Source of the DNA: Ilyomonas sp965247435
Lineage (GTDB): Bacteria > Bacteroidota > Bacteroidia > Chitinophagales > Chitinophagaceae
DNA length: 64,000 bases
Assembly: GCA_965247435.1 (NCBI GenBank)
Contig: OZ252019.1
Span: forward strand, 5,084,001 to 5,148,000
Direction of reading: 5' to 3'
Under the pieces are notes generated by a model that ran no database searches, was not told the origin of the DNA, and saw nothing but the letters and a program-made list of their open reading frames with translations. Shown piece after piece: positions 26,282 to 35,340 of this stretch (position 1 is the first letter of the stretch; each line of letters starts with the position of its first letter). A program made the position numbers and the translations under genes.

Positions 26282-27325
26282 CTATAACCCGAATAACGTA
26301 TTCTGCTGGTTATCACTTTTCCGGTAGCCTTCTTTTTTTAAATGCGCATACGCTTTATAGGTTACTTCGCGGCCGCGGGGTGTACGCTGTATAAAGCCTT
26401 CCTGTATCAGAAATGGTTCATATACTTCCTCGAGTGTACCCGGCTCTTCACCTACCGCCGTAGCAATAGTGGTAATGCCTACCGGCCCGCCTTTAAATTT
26501 TTCGATTATCGTACTTAATATACGGTTGTCCATTTCGTCCAGCCCATATTCGTCCACATTTAAAGCGCGCAGTGCGTGCTGTGTAATACCTATATCTATC
26601 TGCCCGTCATTCAGTACCTGCGCAAAATCGCGCACCCGGCGCAGCAGGCCATTAGCTATACGCGGTGTACCACGGCTGCGGCCGGCAATTTCCATGGCGG
26701 CTTCCGGGGTAGTATTGGTTTTCAAAATACCGGCGCTCCTAATCAATATTTTCTGCAGCGTTTCGGCTGTATAATACTGAAGCCTCGATTTAATACCAAA
26801 CCTTGATAATAAAGGTGCAGTAAGCAGGCCGCTTCGTGTAGTGGCGCCAATAAGGGTAAACGGCTGCAGGGTAAGCTGGATGCTTCGGGCGTTGGGACCG
26901 CTGTCTATCATAATATCTATGCGGTAGTCTTCCATGGCCGCATACAAATATTCTTCCACTACCGTACTCAGGCGATGTATCTCATCAATAAAAAGGACAT
27001 CGTTTTTCTCCAGGTTGGTAAGCAGGCCTGCAAGGTCGCCGGGCTTTTCTATTACGGGGCCGGACGTTTCCTTAATATTTACCCCTAATTCATTGGCTAC
27101 AATGCGGCTAAGCGTGGTTTTGCCCAGGCCCGGCGGGCCATGAAACAGTACATGGTCCAATGCATCGCCGCGCATTTTGGCCGCCTTTATAAAAATACGC
27201 AGGTTTTCTATCAATGCAGGCTGCCCGCTAAAGTCGTCAATCTCTGTCGGGCGTATTGTATTTTCAAACTCCTTTTCTGCCGGAGTCAACACGTTTTTAT
27301 CTGTCTGTAAATTAGAATTTGCCAT
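26282..27325 (-). CDS. ruvB: Holliday junction branch migration DNA helicase RuvB
   Basis: 347 aa. AAA+ motor that drives RuvA-bound Holliday junctions. Visible: RPTEIDDFSGQPALIENLRI, Walker A GPPGLGKTTLSRI, Walker B LFIDEIHRLSTVVEEYLYAAMEDY, sensor 1 TLIGATTRSG, arginine finger region APLLSRFGI, and the C-terminal winged helix ending QRTPRGREVTYKAYAHL. Complete. Divergent from the MarR gene. Confidence 0.96.
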   Translation of the reverse strand: MANSNLQTDKNVLTPAEKEFENTIRPTEIDDFSGQPALIENLRIFIKAAKMRGDALDHVLFHGPPGLGKTTLSRIVANELGVNIKETSGPVIEKPGDLAGLLTNLEKNDVLFIDEIHRLSTVVEEYLYAAMEDYRIDIMIDSGPNARSIQLTLQPFTLIGATTRSGLLTAPLLSRFGIKSRLQYYTAETLQKILIRSAGILKTNTTPEAAMEIAGRSRGTPRIANGLLRRVRDFAQVLNDGQIDIGITQHALRALNVDEYGLDEMDNRILSTIIEKFKGGPVGITTIATAVGEEPGTLEEVYEPFLIQEGFIQRTPRGREVTYKAYAHLKKEGYRKSDNQQNTLFGL

Positions 27326-27393
27326 AAAATTCGCTATGCGTAAAGATACAAAAACGGGCAGGGATAGGGGGAAAAGAAAAAGTTTTTAGGAAA

Positions 27394-27411
27394 TATTTGT
27401 ATGTACAAATA
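27394..27411 (+). promoter_or_regulatory. Palindromic operator upstream of marR-type gene
   Basis: TATTTGTATGTACAAATA: 8-bp arms around TG, 24 bp before the ATG at 27435. It overlaps a near-consensus -7 element (AATATTTG). A matching palindrome occurs before the next gene, see 27873-27891. Confidence 0.7.
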
Positions 27412-27434
27412 AATTAATTCATTTTGTGTAATCA

Positions 27435-27860
27435 ATGAAAACTTCGCAAAGCCGGTATTGTAAATGCATGTATTTTTCGGCCAGTGCATTGGCAAGAAAA
27501 ACGGAGAAGCTGGCTGTTAAAAGCTGGAGCAAAGTACAACTGTCGCCCAGCCATGCGTACCTGCTGATGATTGCCTGCGAATCGCCCGGTGTACAACCCG
27601 GCGAGCTGGCTGCCGAGTTGCAGCTAACGCCCAGTACTATTACAAGACTGATAGATAAACTGGAGCAAAAGAAGCTGCTGGTTCGCACCTGTGAAGGAAA
27701 ACTGACGAATATATATCCTACACCAAAAGGTAAACAGCTATTGCCCGATCTGAAAAGTTGTTTAGCGGACTTTTATAAGCAATACTCAGCCCTATTAGGT
27801 AAGGAAGAAAGTGCTGCTATGATAGTTGCTATGAACACCATAGCAGATAAGCTGGAATAA
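27435..27860 (+). CDS. MarR family transcriptional regulator
   Basis: 141 aa. Winged-helix core: SPSHAYLLMIACESPGVQPG, recognition region LAAELQLTPSTITRLIDKLE, wing QKKLLVRTCEGKLTNIYPT. C-terminal dimer helix ends TIADKLE. MarR dimers bind short palindromes and release on binding small ligands. Near-identical palindromes lie before this gene and before the adjacent reductase gene, so it probably represses both. The two genes are 58 bp apart. Confidence 0.85.
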   Translation: MKTSQSRYCKCMYFSASALARKTEKLAVKSWSKVQLSPSHAYLLMIACESPGVQPGELAAELQLTPSTITRLIDKLEQKKLLVRTCEGKLTNIYPTPKGKQLLPDLKSCLADFYKQYSALLGKEESAAMIVAMNTIADKLE

Positions 27861-27872
27861 TTTTTTTACCTC

Positions 27873-27891
27873 TACATTTGTATATACAAAT
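27873..27891 (+). promoter_or_regulatory. Promoter -7 element overlapping a MarR-type operator
   Basis: ATTTGTATATACAAAT (27876-27891) is a perfect 16-bp palindrome and shares its arms with the operator at 27394. TACATTTG at 27873-27880 fits the Bacteroidota TAnnTTTG -7 element. Bound repressor would cover the promoter. Confidence 0.7.
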
Positions 27892-27918
27892 ATTAATTTT
27901 ATCACTAAAAATTATCTT

Positions 27919-28569
27919 ATGGTAACAGGTATCATCGGCTCCGGCGCAGTCGGGCAAACACTGGCCAGGGCTTTTTTGCAGGAAGGCTGCGAAGTAATGC
28001 TTGGCACAAGAAATACATCAAAGCCCGAGGTAATACTATTTGCAAATGACAATCCGGGCAATAAAACAGGCAGTTTTGCAGAAACAGCCGCCTTTGGCGA
28101 AATACTGGTGCTTGCTGTCGGCGGCGATGTAGCTGAAGAAGTCATTAGCGAAGCCGGTATAAATAACTTCGCAAGTAAACTGGTAATTGATGTTACGAAC
28201 CCGATTGCTAAAGAAGCACCGGTAAACGGGGTTTTAAAGTTTTTTACCGATATTAATTTTTCGCTGATGGAAAAACTGCAGCAGCAGGTACCGGCAGCGA
28301 AATTTGTAAAAGCCTTCAACAGTGTTGGCAGCTCTCTGATGTATAAACCTGATTTTGGTGGTAGCAAACCTACTATGTTTATTGCCGGTGATGACGAAGA
28401 TGCAAAGGCAACTGCCACAAAAATATTGGATGCCTTTGGCTGGGAAACAGCAGATATGGGCAAGGCAGAAGCTGCGCGTGCTATTGAGCCGCTTTGTATT
28501 TTGTGGTGCATTCCCGGCTTTGCAAAAAACGAATGGGCAGGCCACGCTTTTAAGTTGCTGAAGAAATAA
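27919..28569 (+). CDS. NADPH-dependent F420-reductase-like oxidoreductase (COG2085)
   Basis: 216 aa. N-terminal Rossmann loop GIIGSGAVGQTLARAF and MLGTRNTSKP (NADP-preferring RN pair), then LAVGGDVAEEV, VIDVTNPI, KAFNSVGSSLM and a C-terminal GKAEAARAIEPLCIL. Members resemble F420:NADP reductases, but most Bacteroidota lack F420, so the true hydride partner is unknown. Expression is probably controlled by the upstream MarR protein. Confidence 0.8.
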   Translation: MVTGIIGSGAVGQTLARAFLQEGCEVMLGTRNTSKPEVILFANDNPGNKTGSFAETAAFGEILVLAVGGDVAEEVISEAGINNFASKLVIDVTNPIAKEAPVNGVLKFFTDINFSLMEKLQQQVPAAKFVKAFNSVGSSLMYKPDFGGSKPTMFIAGDDEDAKATATKILDAFGWETADMGKAEAARAIEPLCILWCIPGFAKNEWAGHAFKLLKK

Positions 28570-28581
28570 ATCCTGTGGTTA

Positions 28582-29235
28582 TTATTTTATCAGGTAAGGT
28601 GCTATTGCTTTTTGCCAGATGGCGTAACCGGCCGGCTTCATGTGCAGCATGTCTTCTTTAAACAGCTCCTGCCTGGGTTCGCCTTCTTTATTAAGCATCA
28701 GGTTAAATACATCTACATAAGCGGTATGCTTTTGTGTTTTCAGGTACTGCCGCACCAGCATATTGGCCCTCTTCATTTTGGGCATTAACTGCGCCCGGCT
28801 CGGGCTTGGTTTGATGGATATAAAAACAATGGGCACATTAACCAGCTTTGTACGTATAGCCACAAAAAGTATTTTAAATCTTTTGAGCACTACGTTGGCG
28901 GTAACAGTATCTGAGCTGGCCAGATCGTTTTCACCGCAATAAATTACGATTTGCTTTGGATAATACGGATAAATAATTTCCGGTGCAAAATGCAATACAT
29001 CCGGCAGGCTGCTGCCGCCAAAGCCCCGGTTGATAATAGTAACCCCGGGAAAATAATCCTGTACGTCTGTCCAGAAGCGAAAAGAAGAACTGCCTGCAAA
29101 CAGGATAGCATTCTTTGGAGGAAAATGTGCCTTATCCTGCTGTTTAAAATGATCAATCTCCTCCTGAAAGGGCGCCTGCTGAGCCTGAGCAAGTAAGGCA
29201 AACAATAAAAGCAGGAATGAAAAATGGTATTTCAT
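28582..29235 (-). CDS. Secreted SGNH/GDSL-type esterase
   Basis: 217 aa. Signal peptide MKYHFSFLLLLFALLAQAQ. SGNH blocks: ILFAGSSSFRFW (catalytic serine), NRGFGGSSLPD (glycine), YCGENDLAS (asparagine), and DMLHMKPAGYAIW (aspartate-histidine). Acts outside the inner membrane, probably on acetyl or acyl esters. It is 52 bp downstream of the GH144 gene on the same strand; the two likely act on the same glycan. Confidence 0.85.
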   Translation of the reverse strand: MKYHFSFLLLLFALLAQAQQAPFQEEIDHFKQQDKAHFPPKNAILFAGSSSFRFWTDVQDYFPGVTIINRGFGGSSLPDVLHFAPEIIYPYYPKQIVIYCGENDLASSDTVTANVVLKRFKILFVAIRTKLVNVPIVFISIKPSPSRAQLMPKMKRANMLVRQYLKTQKHTAYVDVFNLMLNKEGEPRQELFKEDMLHMKPAGYAIWQKAIAPYLIK

Positions 29236-29287
29236 GAATATTGGTTTGTGGTGGATAAGCTATTGGTTGTCCTGGCAATGCAAATTA

Positions 29288-30631
29288 TCATTTCGTACTT
29301 AAATATGGACTTTCAAAGCCTAATTTTTGTAAACCGTTTTGCACTTCCGGTATATTCATAAACAGCTTCCAGAGCAGGCCTGTGCGGTAATTTTCTATCA
29401 TTACTATCTCAGGGCCCTGGTCTATAGCAAGATACGATTTTGCATACCAGCTTTTGCTTTCGTTAAATGCATCGGTAAAGCCGTATTCGCCCCAGATTTT
29501 GTCACCTAAATCGTTGTAAAAATGTTTAAGCGCCTTCATAGAATATTCCGGTGTATAAGGAAAAGAAGATAAGGCGGCTGTAGGCGAAATAGTTCCTAAA
29601 TCATTGTCGGGCGAGTGCGCATTATAGCCATCATAAGTATCACTGGCGGTTAATCCCCAGCAGTTCTCTCCATAGCCTTTAAAGTGGTTGGGATTAGCAA
29701 CGCAATGCTTATAGTTAATAAGCGTATGTGCGGTAGTCTGCTGCCAGTAATCTGCATATTGGTCTTTCAGGCCGTGCGGATCTAATCCTAAATAGGTATA
29801 ATGTTCAAAAAATAACGGGCCGCCATAATCAAAGCCTAAAGGCAACTTTATTCCATAGTACACTTTGCCGTTGATAAAGTGATTGCTTTGCGCCCAGCAG
29901 TTGGTATATACTTTCTTATCAATCCCGTATGTAGGCGAAGAAGCTGCTAAAATATAGGTAATCAATGTTTCGTTATAGCCACGCAATTCAAAGTTCATTG
30001 CCCAGCCATTGTTGGGGCTCCAGTGCCAGTACAGCAAATCCAATCCGCCAAGCGTATGCCAGTTCCACTCCACTTCGTTCCAAAGCCAGGTAATGCGGTT
30101 ACGCAGTTCCTGCTCTTCAGGGTTGTCTGCATTAAAATACTGGCGGGCGCATAGCAGGCCTTCAAACAGGTAAGCCGTTTCTACCAAATCGCCTCCATCA
30201 TCTTTTCTGCCAAACGGAATCGTTTTGCCGGTGGCACCATCCATCCAGTGCGGAAACACGCCATGATAAGAACCGGCTTTTGCCAGAAACTTAATTGTTT
30301 TAAGCAGATGTGCAACCGCCGTATCGCGGGTAATCCAATGCCGGTTAACAGCTACAATTACAGACATAATTCCAAAACCGCTGCCCCCGGTAGTTACTAC
30401 TTCATTGCCGTAATCGTAGGCTATATTGCTGCGCTCTCGTGCCAAGCCGCTCACCGGGTGTGCAAAATCCCAGAAGTACCGGAACGTCTGCTGCTGCACC
30501 AGGTCTAATAATGCAGAATCTGAGAGGTTTTTTGGCCGGGCAGCAGCATTGGTATTAGTAGTTGTCTTTTGCGCGCAAACCAAGCAGCAACAGGCAAGCA
30601 TAGTGACTATAAGAGCAGAATTCTTTTTCAT
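29288..30631 (-). CDS. GH144-type beta-1,2-glucanase / glucoamylase-family protein
   Basis: 447 aa from ATG at 30631, chosen because the signal peptide (MKKNSALIVTMLACCCLVCA) starts there; 37 upstream codons are open. (Alpha/alpha)6-barrel glycoamylase domain: QQQTFRYFWDFAHPVSGLAR, VTTGGSGFGIMSVIVAVNR, FPHWMDG, DGGDLVETAYLFEGLL, ELRGYNETLITYILAASSP, GLTASDTYDGYNAHSP, and IDQGPEIVMIENYRTGLLW. This matches endo-beta-1,2-glucanases first described in Chitinophaga. Periplasmic or possibly lipid-linked through the cysteine-rich signal. Forms an operon with an SGNH esterase. Confidence 0.87.
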   Translation of the reverse strand: MKKNSALIVTMLACCCLVCAQKTTTNTNAAARPKNLSDSALLDLVQQQTFRYFWDFAHPVSGLARERSNIAYDYGNEVVTTGGSGFGIMSVIVAVNRHWITRDTAVAHLLKTIKFLAKAGSYHGVFPHWMDGATGKTIPFGRKDDGGDLVETAYLFEGLLCARQYFNADNPEEQELRNRITWLWNEVEWNWHTLGGLDLLYWHWSPNNGWAMNFELRGYNETLITYILAASSPTYGIDKKVYTNCWAQSNHFINGKVYYGIKLPLGFDYGGPLFFEHYTYLGLDPHGLKDQYADYWQQTTAHTLINYKHCVANPNHFKGYGENCWGLTASDTYDGYNAHSPDNDLGTISPTAALSSFPYTPEYSMKALKHFYNDLGDKIWGEYGFTDAFNESKSWYAKSYLAIDQGPEIVMIENYRTGLLWKLFMNIPEVQNGLQKLGFESPYLSTK

Positions 30632-30690
30632 ACAATGGCAAAAACTCTTTAAACCGTTATTATAAAAATAAATAGCCGCTTTTACCGCAG

Positions 30691-31119
30691 ATGATTTACT
30701 ATTATCATGCGGCAAGCAGTTACTTTTACTCAGACAATCCAATGTACAGAATTGCCTGTTTTATTAGCTCAAATTTAGCAGGTTATATTTTTTTACAGCT
30801 TATGAATATTATCATTAAGGAAAATAGCTGGCTGGGCAGGCAGGCAGCAAGAAGATTGAAATCTCCAAACGCCGCTATCGTAATTAAAAATGATATCCAT
30901 TTGTGGGGTGTTAGCAAAACAGCCTTTTTGCAAAACCTTTCCTGGACAAGGCACGAAGTGGCGCACGTGCATCAGTATCAGCAATATGGCGTATTGCGCT
31001 TTATTTTTTTATACCTGATGGAAACAGCACAAAAAGGCTACTACAACAATCGCTTTGAGGCCGAAGCAAGAAATAAAGAAGAAGATCAAAGCTTGTTGGA
31101 CAATGTCAACTTTATTTAA
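30691..31119 (+). CDS. Small HExxH-like protein
   Basis: 142 aa from ATG 30691 (ATG 30742 is also possible). Features: WTRHEVAHVHQYQQYGVLRF followed by YLMETAQKGYYNNRFEAEAR. HEVAH is an HExxH zinc motif, and the downstream GYYNNRFEAEAR glutamate could be the third ligand, as in DUF4157-type metallopeptidase-like proteins. One weak N-terminal hydrophobic segment. Peptidase activity not shown. The end overlaps the convergent birA by 8 bp. Confidence 0.55.
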   Translation: MIYYYHAASSYFYSDNPMYRIACFISSNLAGYIFLQLMNIIIKENSWLGRQAARRLKSPNAAIVIKNDIHLWGVSKTAFLQNLSWTRHEVAHVHQYQQYGVLRFIFLYLMETAQKGYYNNRFEAEARNKEEDQSLLDNVNFI

Positions 31120-31870
31120 TCACCCATTCCAATTCTCCAAAATCAACTTTCGGCTGCAAGCCGCCGGCTATTTCCAACTGGCCGTGTTCGTTTACGCTTT
31201 GTATGGTACCGGTAAAAACTACAGCTCCCTTCTTCAGCTTTACTGTTTCTCCTTGTTTATACAGCACAGCATTGTAATCTGCGAGGATGCTCTCTTTACA
31301 TTGCTGCAACTGTTTGTAGCGCACCTGCAGGCAACGGCACAGTGTTTTGGCCAGTGCTGTTACATCATACGTTTTTCCGGTTATCTGCTTCAGCGAAACC
31401 GGGTTAATAAGCGAACTATCAAACCTGGTTTGATTAATATTTATACCTATACCTGCAACACTCCACTGCCATTCAGCACCACGCATGTTGTTTTCTATTA
31501 AAATGCCCGCTGCCTTTCTGTCACGCCAGTAGATATCGTTTGGCCATTTAATAGTTGTTTCGCTATCTGTATAACTTCTGAAAAAATCAAGAGCCGCCAG
31601 TGCTACTCCGGCACTTAGATAAAAATGATGTGGCTGAAGCAAGGAAGGCGGAGACAACAAAACCGATAAGATAATGTTTTCGCCATCGGCTGCTGTCCAG
31701 CTTTTGCCACGGCTTCCTTTACCGGCCGTTTGCCGCCACGCAAACCACGAATGACCATGATTGGCAGTACCCTGCTGTGCCTGTGCCATGGCATAGTTGT
31801 TGGTGCTGTCCACCTCGGTTAATTCTGTGAAAGGATTACCAATACTTGCAGCGGAAAGTGAAAAAGGCAA
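31112..31870 (-). CDS. birA: Biotin--[acetyl-CoA-carboxylase] ligase
   Basis: 252 aa with a TTG start at 31870; no ATG occurs before residue 28 and the family's first strand (FTELTEVDSTNNYAMAQ) needs the TTG. Adenylates biotin and attaches it to carrier protein. Motifs: RQTAGKGSRGKSW (GRGxxG loop with lysine in the second position), IKWPNDIYWRDRKAAGILIE, AGIGININQ. The C-terminal SH3-like part has KKGAVVFTGTIQSVNEHGQL. No N-terminal HTH, so monofunctional. Confidence 0.92.
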   Translation of the reverse strand: MPFSLSAASIGNPFTELTEVDSTNNYAMAQAQQGTANHGHSWFAWRQTAGKGSRGKSWTAADGENIILSVLLSPPSLLQPHHFYLSAGVALAALDFFRSYTDSETTIKWPNDIYWRDRKAAGILIENNMRGAEWQWSVAGIGININQTRFDSSLINPVSLKQITGKTYDVTALAKTLCRCLQVRYKQLQQCKESILADYNAVLYKQGETVKLKKGAVVFTGTIQSVNEHGQLEIAGGLQPKVDFGELEWVIK

Positions 31871-32013
31871 AGATTTACTTATTTTTGCTAAGATAGCTTA
31901 TTCAGGTTCGGATTGTTTTATACAGCAATAAAATATAAGTTGTATAAGCCCTGCAGGGGCGCTTACATTCGGACATGCAGTAAGAATTTTAAATTTAAAA
32001 ACCTGATAGTTTA

Positions 32014-32418
32014 TTGGCACCATTATCTGTTTTAGATTCACGTCCTAAGAGTAAAGCAACGAAGCTTACCACTAATTCCAAACTTTTCAAAACCATCATA
32101 AAGGCGATACAGGCAAAAAAAGGGGAGAATATAGTCTCGCTTGACCTGCGAAAAATACCCGAAGCAGTATCGGATTTCTTTATTATTTGCCAGGCCGGCA
32201 GTACTACTCAGGTCAAAGCCATCAGCGATAATATCGAAGACCAGGTAAAGCAGGAATGTGGCGAAAACCCTTATAAGCAGGAAGGCTATCAGGCATTGCA
32301 ATGGGTGCTGATAGATTATGTAAACGTTGTAGTACACATTATGCAGGGAGATACCCGTAGGTTTTATAAGCTGGAAGATATGTGGAGCGATGCAGTGATA
32401 AGACCACACGAAGAATAA
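32014..32418 (+). CDS. rsfS: Ribosomal silencing factor RsfS
   Basis: 134 aa, TTG start at 32014. In-frame TGA lies just upstream and no ATG precedes the conserved region, so the TTG is forced. RsfS binds L14 and blocks subunit joining. Motifs: FKTIIKAIQAKKGENIVSLD, VSDFFIICQAGSTTQVKAIS, and QWVLIDYVNVVVHIMQGDTR followed by FYKLEDMWSDA. Followed by ftsH after 42 bp, an arrangement common in Bacteroidota. Confidence 0.94.
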   Translation: MAPLSVLDSRPKSKATKLTTNSKLFKTIIKAIQAKKGENIVSLDLRKIPEAVSDFFIICQAGSTTQVKAISDNIEDQVKQECGENPYKQEGYQALQWVLIDYVNVVVHIMQGDTRRFYKLEDMWSDAVIRPHEE

Positions 32419-32460
32419 AGGTTTAATACAAATCATTTTAAATTTTGCGGAAACAAAAAC

Positions 32461-34530
32461 ATGGCACAAGAAGATAAAAAAAACAGGCCTGATTTATTTG
32501 AAAAAAACAACGACGACCGGGGCTTGAAAAAAGGTCCGCGTGTAAATATTTATTGGTTATATGCTATCATCGCTGCTGTTATACTTGGTTATAGCCTGCT
32601 AAAGCAAAACGATCCCGATTTAAAACCTATCACGTTGCAGGAATTTCAGCAAAGCATGCTGGCACAGGGCGACGTTGAAAAGCTATACCTGATACGGAAT
32701 AAAGATGCGGTAAGGGTTTCTATAAAGCCAGATAGTCTGCGGAAAACATATTACAACGGTAAATGGAACGGCCAGTTGCCGGATGCCTCCAAAACCAGCA
32801 GCCCGCTGTTCGAATTTAAAGTTACCGACTGGGAAAGCTTCAATGCTTCGATGAACGATTTTTATAAAATGCACCCTGGTGTAGAGCAGGTAAAGCAGCC
32901 GGTGGACGATGAGATACAATGGTTTGGACCCGTAGCTAATTTCCTTTTTACCTTCCTGCTGATTGCGGGTCTTTGGGTATTGCTTATGCGTAAGGTAGGC
33001 GGGCCTGCCGGCGGCGGGCCGGGCGGTATTTTTAATATTGGTAAGTCTAAAGCCCAGTTGTTTGAAAAAGGCACAAAGGTAAATATTACGTTTGCTGATG
33101 TTGCCGGTCTTGACGAAGCCAAAGTAGAAGTAATGGAAATAGTGGATTTTTTAAAAAATCCTAAAAAATATACTGCCCTGGGTGGCAAAATACCCAAAGG
33201 CGCACTGCTGATAGGGCCACCGGGTACCGGTAAAACGTTGCTGGCTAAAGCAATGGCCGGCGAGGCGCAGGTGCCTTTCTTCAGCATGAGCGGCTCCGAT
33301 TTTGTGGAACTGTTTGTGGGTGTGGGCGCCAGCCGTGTGCGTGACTTGTTTAAGCAAGCCCGCGAAAAATCGCCCTGTATTATTTTTATTGATGAAATAG
33401 ATGCTATTGGCCGCGCCCGTGGCCGCAATGCGATCATGAGCAACGACGAGCGGGAAAATACGCTGAACCAGTTGCTGGTTGAAATGGACGGCTTTAGCGG
33501 CGAAAGCGGAATCATTATTCTTGCAGCAACCAACCGGCCGGATGTGCTGGATACAGCGCTGCTCCGCCCCGGCAGGTTCGACAGGCAGATATCAATAGAC
33601 CGCCCGGATGTAAAAGGCCGGGAGCACATTTTTAAAGTGCACCTGAAACCTATTAAAATTTCTCAGAAGCTGGATGTGTTTAAACTGGCGGAGCAAACGC
33701 CGGGCTTTGCCGGTGCCGATATTGCCAATGTATGCAACGAAGCCGCCCTGATAGCCGCCCGTAAAGGCAAAGATGCGGTAGATATGAGCGATTTTCAGGA
33801 CGCTATAGACCGCGTAATTGGTGGGCTGGAGAAGAAAAATAAAATCATCTCTCCTGAAGAAAAAGAAATCATCGCTTATCACGAAGCCGGACATGCTATT
33901 TGCGGTTGGTACCTTGAACACGCTTACCCGTTGCTGAAGGTAACCATTGTACCGCGCGGTACTGCAGCTTTAGGCTATGCCCAATACACCCCCAAAGAAC
34001 AATATTTGTACAATACAGAGCAATTGAACGACCAGATTTGTATGACGCTGGGTGGCCGTGCTGCCGAAGAAATTTTCTTTGGAAAAATCTCTACCGGCGC
34101 CAGCAACGACCTGCAGCAGATTACCAAGATGGCGTATTCTATGATTACGGTGTATGGTATGAATGATAAAGTAGGCAACATCAGCTATTACGACCCGCAG
34201 GCGGAAAATACATTTACGAAGCCCTTTAGTGAGGAAACCGGTAAAATAATAGATGAAGAAGCAAGGAAAATGATTGACATTGCTTACGAGCGTACAAAAG
34301 CTTTGCTCAGAGATAAGAAAAGACAGGTGGAAATTCTGGCAAAAGAATTATTAACGACTGAGGTATTGTTTAAAAGTGACGTGGAAGCCTTAATTGGCAA
34401 GCGGCCTTACGAAGAGAAGAAGTTGCTGGATGTGGATGTAGATGGCTCCGAACATGGCCATGAAAAAGGAATTATAGATGAAGGCGTACCACCTTACGAC
34501 AGCAGTATAAAAGCTCCAAACCTTGCCTGA
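32461..34530 (+). CDS. ftsH: ATP-dependent zinc metalloprotease FtsH
   Basis: 689 aa. Two membrane segments (residues about 31-44 and 156-176) flank a periplasmic loop of about 110 residues. AAA+ core: FADVAGLDEAKVEVMEIVDF, Walker A GPPGTGKTLLAKA, pore FVGVGASRVRDLF, Walker B CIIFIDEIDAIGRARG, second region of homology ATNRPDVLDTALLRPGRFDR. Zinc site HEAGHAI plus the downstream aspartate in the ASNDL region. A Gly/Pro-rich GGPAGGGPGG linker precedes the AAA domain. It degrades membrane and cytosolic proteins. The stop overlaps the LUD gene ATG (TGATG). Confidence 0.96.
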   Translation: MAQEDKKNRPDLFEKNNDDRGLKKGPRVNIYWLYAIIAAVILGYSLLKQNDPDLKPITLQEFQQSMLAQGDVEKLYLIRNKDAVRVSIKPDSLRKTYYNGKWNGQLPDASKTSSPLFEFKVTDWESFNASMNDFYKMHPGVEQVKQPVDDEIQWFGPVANFLFTFLLIAGLWVLLMRKVGGPAGGGPGGIFNIGKSKAQLFEKGTKVNITFADVAGLDEAKVEVMEIVDFLKNPKKYTALGGKIPKGALLIGPPGTGKTLLAKAMAGEAQVPFFSMSGSDFVELFVGVGASRVRDLFKQAREKSPCIIFIDEIDAIGRARGRNAIMSNDERENTLNQLLVEMDGFSGESGIIILAATNRPDVLDTALLRPGRFDRQISIDRPDVKGREHIFKVHLKPIKISQKLDVFKLAEQTPGFAGADIANVCNEAALIAARKGKDAVDMSDFQDAIDRVIGGLEKKNKIISPEEKEIIAYHEAGHAICGWYLEHAYPLLKVTIVPRGTAALGYAQYTPKEQYLYNTEQLNDQICMTLGGRAAEEIFFGKISTGASNDLQQITKMAYSMITVYGMNDKVGNISYYDPQAENTFTKPFSEETGKIIDEEARKMIDIAYERTKALLRDKKRQVEILAKELLTTEVLFKSDVEALIGKRPYEEKKLLDVDVDGSEHGHEKGIIDEGVPPYDSSIKAPNLA

Positions 34531-35162
34531 TGGATCAGCAACAAAGCAGAGAGAATATATTAAGTAAAATACGGCAGGCACTGAACCAATCAGTGCCTGT
34601 TCCGTTTCCGCAAAGCGAAGGCAACAATAATGTGTTTACGCCTTTACAGCAGGATATAGAAATAGAGTTTGCAGAAAATTTTACCAGATTGCAAGGCAGG
34701 TTCTCCTTTGCCGGCAGTATAGGCGAAGCAGTACAGCAGTTACAAACGCTTATACAAACGCGGGGCTGGACTCACATTTATTGCCGCGAGGATAGCCTTA
34801 TCAGTGCTTTACAGCATAATGGCTTTACCCGAAACTATACAGATGATCTGGCTGGTTGCGACGCTTCCATTACTACCTGCGAGCAGCTAATTGCCCGCAC
34901 CGGCAGCATTGTTATGAGCACTGCCCAGCAAAGTGGCCGCACCGTAAGCATATACGCACCGGCACATATTTGCATTGCATTTACCAGTCAATTAGTGTAT
35001 GATATAAAAGATGCTTTGCTGAATGTGCAGCAGAAATATCCGCAACTGCCGTCGCTCATTACATTGGCTACCGGCCCAAGCCGCACAGCCGATATAGAAA
35101 AAACATTGGTGGTAGGTGTACACGGGCCCAAAGAAGTTTTTTGTTTTTTGGTGCAGGATTAA
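34530..35162 (+). CDS. LUD domain protein (LutC/YkgG family)
   Basis: 210 aa. Conserved LUD motifs: an N-terminal helix RENILSKIRQAL, CDASITTCEQLIARTGSIVM, and TGPSRTADIEKTLVVGVHGP near the C-terminus. LutC is one of three subunits for lactate oxidation to pyruvate, but lutA and lutB are not here, so the role may differ. Start overlaps the ftsH stop by one base, implying co-translation. Confidence 0.85.
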   Translation: MDQQQSRENILSKIRQALNQSVPVPFPQSEGNNNVFTPLQQDIEIEFAENFTRLQGRFSFAGSIGEAVQQLQTLIQTRGWTHIYCREDSLISALQHNGFTRNYTDDLAGCDASITTCEQLIARTGSIVMSTAQQSGRTVSIYAPAHICIAFTSQLVYDIKDALLNVQQKYPQLPSLITLATGPSRTADIEKTLVVGVHGPKEVFCFLVQD

Positions 35163-35340
35163 ATAAATGTTTAATCGTCGTGATTATTACTTTAAACTTT
35201 TTATCTCTAACAGGCGCAATACTACTTTACGCAGGCAGTAGTAAAACCCTAAAACTTCTTAAAGCTCAAAGTTGCTTGCCGAGGCTAAAAGCTACTTTAG
35301 CGATTAAATTTTAATAGCCTGCGTTATCAATCATTTTTGA

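Noticed and set aside
32862..33629. 255-codon minus-strand ORF
   Set aside because: Lies inside ftsH in another frame; the product is a Ser/Pro-rich shadow with no domain, while the plus strand has every FtsH motif.
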